From Sperchopsis tessellata (taxonomy: Eukaryota > Arthropoda > Insecta > Coleoptera > Hydrophilidae): a stretch of 40,170 nt of DNA. A program made the position numbers and the translations under genes. Location of the stretch: assembly GCA_033557685.1 (NCBI GenBank), contig JAWQRN010000084.1:1-40170 (forward strand). Reading direction: 5' to 3'. Under the pieces are notes generated by a model. That model saw nothing but the letters and a program-made list of their open reading frames with translations, ran no database searches and was not told where the DNA came from. Shown piece after piece: positions 13,366 to 25,300 of the stretch. Numbering within the stretch: the stretch's first letter is position 1; every line of letters begins with the position of its first letter.

Positions 13366-16300
13366 CTAAAAGAATAAATAAAATTAATAATTGTATAAAG
13401 ATTTGACTAAAAAAGATATATCATATTTGTTATCAAAACAATTTTCTCCTGTGGCTGGTAGGTAAAAAAACATTGTTTTACCTGGAGGAGTGTTTGTCAT
13501 TTTATTTTCAACGATGTTTTTATAGCAAATTACAAACTTGCTGAAGGTCATTATGAATGCTGGATGCGCTGAATTTTATATACATTACATATTAATTATT
13601 ATAATGTTAATTTATAATACAAAAAGCAAAGTAACTACAACTTGAATCGAAAGAAAAAAATTATACAAAAGTGTTTTGATATAACTATTGAGTTGGCCAA
13701 AAAGTCCGTTTTTTAAACAAAAATAAGACTCAAGTTTTAAACACAAAACGATTTCGTTCCAGTATCTTCTGCCATCTCATGGGCAGATTCATATTTCCCC
13801 GCTCAAATAATTTCTTGTCTGTACTGGAGAAAACCCTTCCAGATGAATTTTTACATCCTCTTCATAGTTCAAGGTCTGTCCATTCAGTAAATTTTGAAGA
13901 GACTGAAATAAGTGGAAGTCTGAAGGACGAAGGTCGGGCGAATATGGAGGGTGCGGCAAAATTTCCCAGCCAATCTTCAGTAACTTTTGCCACATCTGCA
14001 AAGAAGTGTACATTGTTGTGATGGATGCCCTGGCAATTAGCTAGTTCTGGATGCTTCTGGTAGATCATTGCATTTAATTTGTCCAGCTGGTCACAGTAAA
14101 CATCCCAATTGATGGTCCTGTTCGTGGGAAGAAGCTCTTAACAGACAACATCCTTCCAATCCCACCAAATTGAAAGCATAACCTTCTTCGGGTGAAGTCC
14201 TGCTTTCGAGGTTGTTTGTAGTGGTTCGCCGCACATCCTCCATGATCGTTTGCGCTGCACATTATTATAGACGATTATTTTCTTCACATTTCTGCAATGA
14301 ATTGCATATAGAAATTCTTTGGGCAAGATTAGCCCCATTCAGTTGATGGGGAACCCAAACATTGAGCCTGCAACATATCCAAGTTAATGCAGATGATAGT
14401 CAACACTCGATTTGTATAAAGAGGATGGGTATCGATTAACTCCTTCAGTTTATCACTGTTAATCTCAGTTGACCGGCTAGGGCAAACTGTGTCTTAAAGC
14501 GAAAAATTTTCCAATAGAAATCTTAAAAAACACTACTGGCACGTTCCATAATAGCACCTTCTCAGTACACATCACATATCTTCTGGTAAGTTTCCGCTGC
14601 TTTCTTGCCTTCTTTAAAATAAAAGAACATGAGGTAACGATAATGTTCATTTAGGTTCTCCATTTTCAGGGAGATCCCAAACACACAAAATTAAACTGGC
14701 CTCGTTGTAATTTTGCGTAGAACTATGTTGAAGTGTCCAGTATCTAACAAGTGTGCACTTACGAGGGATTGAAGGAAGTTAACTACTTATTAGAGTGCTT
14801 GAAGTTTAATGTGACAAAAACTCTCAGACTCTTTGGATACCCCGATATTATGTAATTTGCTCTGGACTGGAATCCCTATATTCCCGCAGGGTTTAGAAAA
14901 TGTTATCTATCAATCTCTGTTTCACACACTTTTCGAAGGAGGTCAGCTGCATTATCTTAATGCTTTTGGATAAATCATTGTCTATTTCTGTTGCCCAATA
15001 GTAAGTTCTATGATGGGTACTTCTAATTCTGTGAAAAGGGTCTGTGAAATTATCATATCTTCTTGAGGTATAAGCATGGAAGTGTAGATTTGTTGAAAAT
15101 TCTGATTTTATCTCAGGAATATAGAGTAGACTGGCAAGTATTAATAAACCAGTAACTTAATTCTAAATAATGGTTTGAAACTCTCTCAATGATTCTCACT
15201 ATACACAATTTTCTTTTCATTTCATTAACCTAATTTGTTATATTTCAGGTGATAATCCCCATATGATTATAAATATATTTACATACATAGGTTGCTGCAC
15301 TATGAAAGTTGAATGTTGAGTTTATTTTAGGGTTTGCTTATAAGGAAAGTAAATTGCATTGTTATGATACTGCCAGCTTCTTTAAACATAATTGCATTAA
15401 TATTGTAAACATTTTTAGATGGTTTTCTTTTTATAATGTTTAATATTTTTAGTAGGTTCTAAGAATAATCAGTTTACATTGTGTGATATTAGTACTCTTG
15501 CTGAATCCAGTGCGCCTGGAACCTTAAGGTTTCTATTTCCCTGTATTTTGTTTCATTACTCTCCAAATTAATAAGTATTATAAGGATAAAGTGAAATATT
15601 GTACGTAGGGCTAGCTGCATAAAGGATGTGGTAACATTTCAGACTGCACAACTTTTACAATATGATATGAAAACTTCAGTGAGAAATAAAATGACCAAAA
15701 ACCATTCCACACTGGTGTCTTACCTGTTATTTAGGCCTATGGATGTGGAACTGTCCCCTTGAGACACTAACCTTTGGCGGACATCCGACAACTGGTCCAC
15801 CTGCCTCTCTTTTTCTGCTCGTTCTCTCTGTAATCTGCAAAAGAAATAAAAACAAATTGAAATAAAATAATCCTAGAGGTATTTATTAGAGAATTGTATA
15901 TTTTTCTTAAACTAGATACAAATAATAGGTTAGTTCTTAAACTTACCACTGTTGTATTGACAGTTTCATCCCAGAAACTATGTTAGCAATAACATATCCA
16001 AAGATTGTTAGGAAAAGAAAAATATAGTAATAAATACAAAATTTAAATATATTTTAGTTAGAAAATGTTTAGCACTTGACTAAAAGGCAGGAATTTTGTA
16101 TTATCAAATTTCTTCTTATACAAAACACACACATACACACACACACACATATATATACATATATATATAACAGATTTTCTGCTCTGGAAAAATATAATGA
16201 TATCGATAATGTATTTCATATAATGACAGATACAGCTAGAGTCAAAGGTGGAACTGCCAATGGTAAGAAGGAGTTGAAAAATTCCGAACTTACCAAGACC

Positions 16301-19300
16301 CTACAAAGGCAGCATTGAGCACTAAAAAAAGTAAAGACATAAAGGCAGAATATAGAATATGATAAACTTTCAAAGACCATTAATGAGCAAAGCCATCTTC
16401 CACGTGATAGAGCAACATAGGAATTACAAACAGGTGAAACATAGACCTATGATTGGGAAAAAGCAAATAATTGCCCTTAGATCTGAAAACGGTGAGAGAG
16501 TTGATGAGAGAGAGGAAATCTTTGAGTGGTTAGAAAGTTTTAGCAAGAACTACTTCGAGATGAACGTAATCATATGAACATCTCTTCCGAGGAAGACATT
16601 CCACTAATATTATCCTCAGAAGTTGCACACACTCTAAAATCAATGAATTGTGGAAAAGCACCAGGGGAAGACGGAATCACTGTTGATAAATTAGAAATTC
16701 CTGGAGATAAGATATATACAGTTCTGACAAAACAGTATACGCAATGCATAAAAACATAACATATACCAGCATCTTGGAACAAGGCAAAAATTATATTTAT
16801 CCATAAAACAAGAAATAAAGAAGATCTGGAAAATGACTCTCCAATCAGACTCACAACTATGGCTTATAAGATCCCTACCAAAATAATTACGAATCGCCTA
16901 ACAGACAAATTCAATTTGTACCAACGCAAATACCAGGTAGGTTTTCATAAGAGATATAGCATTATTGCCCACATTCACACAGTGTGTGAGTTGATATCTA
17001 TAAGTAACGAGTATAACCTGCAACTATGTTGTGCTTTTATAGACTACGAGAAAGTCATCTGCAGTTATTAAAGCTTTGGTCAAAAATGGTATTCCATCTG
17101 TTAATTCAAAACCTCTATGTAAAAGCCACATTAAATATTACATTACATCTAGAAACGGAAACCTTTTGTATTCAAAAAGGTATTAGATAAGAAGACACCA
17201 TATCGCCAACGTTGTTCAGTGCAGCTTTAGAGTATATATTCTGGGAACAAAATTGGTAACAAAAAGGCATTAAAGTGAATGAAGAATATCTTGACCATTT
17301 GAGATTTTCAAATGATAACGTTTTATTTACACACAATATCCTAGCTCTAGCTAATGTGTACATCGAGGGCACACTAATCGAAACCGTAATATCATACATG
17401 TATTTGGGCCAGCTCGTAAGAATGAATAGAAATATTTTTTTAGATATAGTCTGAAGAACTAAGCTTTCAAGGAGTACAACTAGATGTTTACGCAAAATAT
17501 TTATATTGTAGATGCCCTTGTGTTTGAAACACAAGATTTTTGATAGTGTGTTTTGCTTGTGATGATGTATGCTAGTAAAACGTGGACATTGAAGGTCTCA
17601 CATATACAGAAGTTCCAAACAATGCAAAAAATTATTGAGAGATACATGATGGGTTTAAAAATTAGTAAAAGAAGGCCAAATTTATAACATATACCTGCAT
17701 TTTTGAGATATTTACAAGTGTACTCTATTTTGTTAAAAAATATCATAACATATTCGTATTATTCCAAATGAAATGTAAATAATTTAAACAAAAGAACTTA
17801 TAAGAATTTATAACTGTGATTAATTCAAAACTCTTTCAAGTAAGCTCCAAGAGCTGTTCATCTGTATTTGAGAGATATCTGTGAATGTATAAACACTAGC
17901 AAGGAACGGATTCACGAAAACACTTGCAAAAAGTGTTATTTTATGCTTTGCAATACATCACTATTAAACTTGTAATGCAAGTTTATTACTAGGTCTTGAA
18001 TCTGGAAGAGGGGTTAGAGTTTAAATTTTTAAAGTTTAAAGATATCTGTAACGTATGTTAGTGTGTATAACCAGTTCCAGCTGTTTTGTTTATATTCGAA
18101 TGAATAAGACATGATAACTTATAACATGGAAAATCATGAAAAGTATCTCTCAACTTTTAGACTAGGAATGCAATTTGACAGTATGAAATCTTTTGAACGG
18201 GAAAATATTTTGATGTATAATATAGACTTCGTTCATATACATTGAATCTAGTAATAAAATAATTTAAATTTCTATCTAACTTTTTTTTATTAATTTTCTC
18301 CAGGTCAACACACTGGGTGTCACGCATGGAATTCGTGTAATAGAAGTGGCATCATATAATATCCCTAATGGGGTCGGCTTATCAAGCCCCCTGTCTCTAA
18401 TCAACGCCTTCCAATTCGTCTGTTGTGGAGTCTGCAATTATGTCTTGAGGAAGCTTCCTCTTAAGCCTAGTGCGTATCATTCGCTCTCCTAGAGTGTAGT
18501 GGACTGCACCAGGGCACTCTGACAACTTTTCATGGAATGTTCTCAGGAATCCCTTGATAAATTCGGAGATGGTAGTGAAATTCTTGTTTCGCACATAGAG
18601 CTATTAGCTTCATACAGTATTGTCTGAACTGTGTTGATAATATTTGTTCCTGTTGTTGAAGTTTTGATACCGCTGTGTCTATACTACCATTTTGCGTTAG
18701 AATTGCGGTGTCATATGCGTACATAGCGAGCGTTGTCGTGTTTTCTAGCCGCAGTATGCCATTCATGAAGATATTGAATAAAACCGGTCCCAGAATTGAC
18801 TCCTGCTTCTTTGGGTTGTGTTATGGAGTGTTTCGAGTTTATTCTGATTTGGAATGTGCGACTTTGGAGGAATGATGTTAGTGTGGCCGTCAGGAACTTA
18901 GAAAGATTAAAGTTGAGTATTTTGTACACCAATCTATCTATCCATATGCTGTCGAATGCCTTTGATAGATCTAAGAAACTGCCGCCGTGTGCACCTTATT
19001 CTCGAAGCCTTGGTAGAGTGCTTCGCTCTGAATCTAAATTGTAAAGTACGAATTGTGTTGTTTCGGTTCAATTCTTTGGTTAGTCTGGCTAATATAGTCT
19101 TTTCAAATAGCTCTGAAAGTGTCAGCAGCAGACTTATCGGCCTGTAGCTTGATGGTAGTTTTTCGTTTTTCTTGGGTTTTGGAAATATTAAGATGTGTGC
19201 GTGTTTCCAGGTGTCTAGAAAGTATCCTTGTCTCAGGCATGCATTAAATATGTTTGTGGTGAAAACTATGGCCTCTCTGCTCATATTTTTGAGAATTATG

Positions 19301-22300
19301 TTTGGAATTTTTTCGTGCTCTCCACCCTCCAGGAGAAATGTTTTTTATCTTGCCAATGTTACCCGGTGTATTACTTTCTACATAATCTATTTTGTTCTTA
19401 GCGAATTCTGTGCTGTTTTGCAAAATTGTGGTTCGAAAGGTATCCTGGAGATAGTCGCGAAAGGCTTCACATTTTTTTGTTTCACTCGAGAAAGTGTATG
19501 TATGTATCTATCTACGTATCTGTAAATTTAGTCCTGCATCCAGGATAAATTTGAAACTCTTCTCGAAGCTCAAATAGGTGATTCAAGACATTTTCTTGTG
19601 AAAAGCAATGCACTTCAATAAAGAATAAGAGCATCATTAAGCACATGTTTCAGGAATATGTGCATGTTCTTGGTAGCAAGTGCTTTTCTGGCTATGAAAC
19701 AAGGACTCAATTTTGCTTCAGGTGCAACTGTTAGAATGTTCTCGTGCCATCTGTACACAGGAGCTCTAATTTAATTCAGTCATAAATAATTTTACAAATA
19801 TCACTCCATGTTATACATATAGGTTAGTTTAGGTGGATAAAATAAAATATCATCGTGAAATTCATTAGCCTATAACTATTTGATAAAACACAAAAGATGC
19901 TCTAAATTGATAATATCAGTGGATTCATCTGCCTGCAGTATATAGTAACAAGAATGTTTAATTTTTGGCAATAATTATGTACATATTGGCTAAATCAGTA
20001 AGTAGGAATTTTATTTCACATTCAGTGTCATACATACTATAAAGTACATAAGAAAACATTCAACCTTGAATACCTTTAGAAAAGTTTCTTTTAAAAGGGT
20101 GTATGTATCATACTTCAGGAAACTTTCATCTAAACAATCATTATTCGTTAGATTCTCACAAACGATTTACAAACAAATGGTTAGGTAAATGTAAATTACT
20201 TATTATACTTATTACTTATACAAATTACTTACTTATTTTTTGACTGCCTCATGAATTGTTGAATTTTCCGAGCTGCTTGATGTTGTCGACGTTGAGAATA
20301 TGTTCTCCTACAAATTTAACATTCAATAATTCAATTTAATATTTTATATAGGTTATTTACAATCACTGAGTATATAACAATACTAAAACTCACATTATAA
20401 GCAATGTTAGGTAGTTTATTAGACAATAATTACTGTGTCAGTTAAAACATTGATAAATATTGTACTACAACAGAGTATTTTAAATATTTTTCGACAATTT
20501 CTTAAAAAAATGTGTTATTCTGGTAAACTATAATCATAAAATGTGTGGCTATAACCATTACGATTTTTTTAAACAAACTCACGCAGGTCCTTTTGGGTTT
20601 GTTAGAAATTACTAAATTACTTAAATCGTTACCAAGTGAAAACTTTGTAGGAATTCTGTAAAGTTGAATTGTGTGATTTTGTTTGAATGTGTGTGTGATT
20701 TGTTGTAGTGTACAATGACTAGGATTGATGGTTTTCATAATGTTCCTTACGAAAAAAGACAAAAGTTTGCCACTGATACTTTTGATATATACACTTAATG
20801 TGGAAGCCTTTCACAATATGAAATCTATTCTGCAGAAGCAGCTTTAAATTACTGTCTTATCTACTATATCGACTGAACTTAGTATAACCATACATTCATT
20901 TTTTTAATATGTACATAGTTTTAAGCTGAAAAATAATAGCATCTAGAACTATCACAATCCACAAACAATGGCACCAGCTACATAGAAGCAGGCAGGGCTT
21001 GGGTAAACACGGACAAATAGAGAGGGATTTGCCGACTATAGGTGTAAAATTTCTTATTGTTTTTGTGAAATGACAAATGAAACAATAAACTTCAAATATA
21101 ATAAGAATAATAAAATGCCAATCAAGAGAAAAATTATTTTCTAGAATGAAAATTATAAAAATGCAAATCAGAATAAATTTATTATTATTAATATCTATAA
21201 TTGTGGTGACATAATTGAGTTATTTGTACAATTTGGGGAAGTAATTTCAGAGCAGTTGTTTAGTTATATATGACTTTTATGTTAGTTACCTAGTTATGAA
21301 AAAAAAACATCCTTTTAATTTTCTACATAACTTTCTTCCAAAGATATACACTCATTCCATCTTCAGCATTAAGTGTATTTTGATTAAAATTATGGTTTGG
21401 CCTTTTTTGGTAGTGAAGAGTCCTTCTGAACCTACTGCATTTTTGTTTAGTAAGAGACTAACAGTGATGTTTCCAAGTCAAGCATTTGGTAATAATTTAG
21501 GAAAAAAGATGTCTGTAGCCCTCCAACGAATTCTTTATAGGGTTTTCTCAGATATAATCAATTTGAGAAATCCACCATATCATTCAGACTCAAATAGACA
21601 AATAACATTTTCAAAACACTTGTTTTTGATGCACTGAATTCATTGGCAATTTTTTTCATAGGTAGCTAACATAAAAATATGCCCATGTATTTATGGGGAC
21701 ATGTTAAAATCATTCAAAGCTTGAATATTTATACAAGTGAAACTGGTTAAAACCAATAAATAAAAAAAAATAGCAAAGCATGTTAGGTGTGTACTATGTT
21801 ATTTGTATAGGATTAAAGCACAAAAAGACAAAAGCAAAACCAATAAAGAAATCTTACACCAAAACCAGCAAACCAATCCCACCGTGACAACTTACTTTAG
21901 CCCAGAAGCAGGAGTACCCTCCCTACTATTCCTTCCCCCCTGCTCCTTGTAGTTGCGGTAATAGTTCTGGATGCAAACTGCAGCTTCCTGGCTTTTCTTG
22001 AACCTCTTATGCTCACAGTATGACCTGTATCCATTCTGGATCACCATCGCGGCATGAGTCATCTGCTTATAATAAGCATACTGTTTGTAACGCCTATAAT
22101 AGTTTTGAATCACAACTGCTGCTACTCTCTCCTTATCTTGTTCTTGTTGTTGCCTGCCTTTATACGATCGGTAAGCTTTTTGAATGATCTTTGCGGCTTC
22201 ATACAATTCCCTCTGTTCCCGATCTAAAACAAAAATATTTCAAATGTTATTTACATGTTTTCCATAGAATTAAATAAAGCTGCAAACCTGATAGAGTTAG

Positions 22301-25300
22301 ATTTGAGAAGTCTTTCTCAAAGAGACTTCCAGATGCTTGAAAAAATTCACAGAAGTCAGCCGTTGTTGGTGGTGGAGAAGGTGAATCTAATGTGAATGAA
22401 CATGGAGACTGGAGACAGCTTGATGATGCAGGACTCAAGCTAGAGCATGGTGTACCAACATCAATATACCTGAAAATATTAGTATTTATTTTAAATTTTT
22501 TATTTCATACCATTAAAGGCAGGTTGCATTATTTACATGATCTAGCGACCTTCATCAAACCGACAAGTGTTAAATGTATTGATTCACTTGTGTTTTGACA
22601 TGTGAATGTTCAATTATGTTTCAAACTTCTTCACAAAAGTCTAAAAGAAATGCAAGAAGTGTAAAAATATTGGTTTACAGAGCTGGTGTATTAACCTTCA
22701 AGGCATTGTACAAGTGGTATAATTGAATTCAAAAAGATTGAATTTATTGACAACTAGAAACATTTGGATGCCTTCTGACTTCATGCACAAATGAAAATAG
22801 TGAAAAAGTAAATGAAATTGTTCGAGAAACAAGATTTACTATTTTGGAAAAAGTCGATGATTTCCACATTTTAATTGACTCAGTGCACCAAATCTTAATT
22901 CAAGATTTGAACATGCAAGTGTGTGCAAAATCTGTTTCATGCATTTTTACGATCTTGTCACACATCGCTTCCCATCCAATAGATTTTGTCGGATGGATGA
23001 CATTCAAAATGACTTTGAAGGAAAAACCGTCTTAAGAAGTGACAATTACATTAGAGTAAGTGTATGACAATTCTTCTCTTCACAGTATTAATTGATCATA
23101 TTCCATATAATGCATATATTTTTACATTTTGATTCTAATCATTATGTAACTCTAATAGATTTTAAATAACATAGCTTTAATTTACCTATAGTTGTGATCA
23201 GAGAACTCAAAATTGAACTCAGTGGACTCGAAACTAGAAGAAGACTGATCCAAAAGAGGCTCCATGAATACATCAGAGAGTGTATCACTTGCCTGTAGTG
23301 TATCTGGAGGACCGGGACTATTATCCAGCATCATCTCTTCACTCTCGTTCTATCAGAATACATAAAAAAAGGTTATCCTTGTTATAAGATAAAAACAAAT
23401 ATAGAAATTACCTTGATGCGGTCAGGCATAGCAGCTATTATTTGTTCCGCTAATGTTAATACGCGAGCATCTTGCTCCCCTAAAGAATAATTTTATGTTA
23501 ATAAACAAAAATAAATTTGTATTATTTACAACATTCACTAGCCACAATGAATAGCAACATAGAGAGGTATTAAAAACATTAATGTGTAAACTATTCTAAC
23601 AAATAAGTAACTAACAGACCTGCAAGAAGAAAAATAAAAAAGGACAAATATATTGCAGGTACTTATATTTTATTTGCAATCTAAGAATTTCGTAATAGTA
23701 ACTTTGTAATTTTTATAGGTATAGGTAATTTGTTTGTTAGATATATTTGGCAAAACATTTTTTTAACAATGATTAATAGATTATCTTCGTTAAAGAATAA
23801 TTAAGTAAAATATGGCTGTGAATGTATTTCTGAAATTATGCTGTTATATATTTTTCTGTTATTATACACAATGCTCCAAAAAAATATAACTTATGAAAAA
23901 AATGGTGAGATTCTAGAATTATTAATGATCAGATTTATTAAGGTAAGGACCTTTACAGTATAGTAAATATTATTTTATCACCTCTTCAGAAAGCATTGCA
24001 GGTAAAAAGTATTCTCACAAAAAATTTCCTTTTGTCCAAGTCCAATTTCTATCTTCTATTACGAAACTACCTCAGAGTAACTAAGCTACTGGTTAATAGT
24101 AGCACATGTTATAAAAAGTACGAGACTGATAATCTGGATTTATATATCCCGAATAGCTGAGAGTATTCTTCCGCCTTCTAGCATCAAGTCGTAAGCCTAT
24201 ATATAAACACCGCTATGTCAATCAGGGAGCAGTTTTAATTCGATACCTTGTAACAAAAATCTGATGGTCTAGTAAGATGCGTAGCTGTAATACACCATTG
24301 GAATGCAGATGTATAATTTTTCATTGTGTTAATGCAAACTGAGCACTTTAGAATAAATACATTTTTAACTGTAATAGACTTCCACGGTTATTATCTGTAT
24401 GAATGTTGTTTCCGGGTGGAAACAACATTCATACATTTTAAACTTGTTGAACTGTTATTTGTGAACCTGTAAAAACACAAGATTTCGTATAATAGACTAA
24501 GGTATTATATTATTATTTTTTGTAGTTTTCAGCTAATCTGAGATATTGATAAGCCTTGGTTAGTCGCACACAGTCAGTCAAAACCTGTTTTGGGTGACAT
24601 CTGTACACAGCATGTGACAATATTTTTAAAGCAAAATTATTATATTTTATATTGTTTAATATTTATTATTACACAATAATTATTACAAAACAATTTAAGA
24701 TAATATTTTTTAGTATTTCGAATATGTATACTTAGTTTAGACAAATGTTAATCCAAAGGGGTGCATAATTGAAACCAGATGTTTAGTAGAAATGGATTGA
24801 AGAGTTAAGTTACAAAGAAAATGAATATATTGTGAAAAAAGGTGATAATATTGAGAACGACTTTTAGCATAGATACACTTGCTTATGTGGACAATATGAA
24901 AGAATAACTGAAAATTGACTAAAGCATTTCAGCAATGTAGTAAAAGAGAAGAAAACTTCAGTTTTCAAACAAAACAAAAATGAACCATGTGCCATATTGC
25001 CCAAAAAAGGTTTACTGGTTTTGTAATTAATGCAAACACCATTGGTGAACCAGTGGGGCCCCAGAAATACGAAAATGGTAACGTATTATAATGATTACCC
25101 GTACAAAGAAGAGGATCACATGATAGTTGCTACCTTTGTGAAAAAACTCACTATAAATCAACAAGAATATGGTGTACGATATGTGGGAAATAGATTTCTA
25201 CCGAGCATCTAAAAGAAATTTATTTTGATTGTATATATTATCTATTTTTAAATTTTATTATGTTTTTGTTTATAAATAAAATTTTTCATAAACATTTTCA

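Noticed and set aside
13779..14021. Plus-strand open frame of 80 codons
   Set aside because: It is the antisense of the mariner transposase reading on the minus strand.
21296..21637. 113-codon plus-strand open frame
   Set aside because: No recognisable motif, AT-driven composition, inside a Camta intron; attempts to read a Tc1-type transposase on either strand failed.
24396..24435. microRNA precursor or Helitron 3' hairpin
   Set aside because: The 18-bp arms and 4-nt loop are too short for a typical animal pre-miRNA, and no CTRR end follows.
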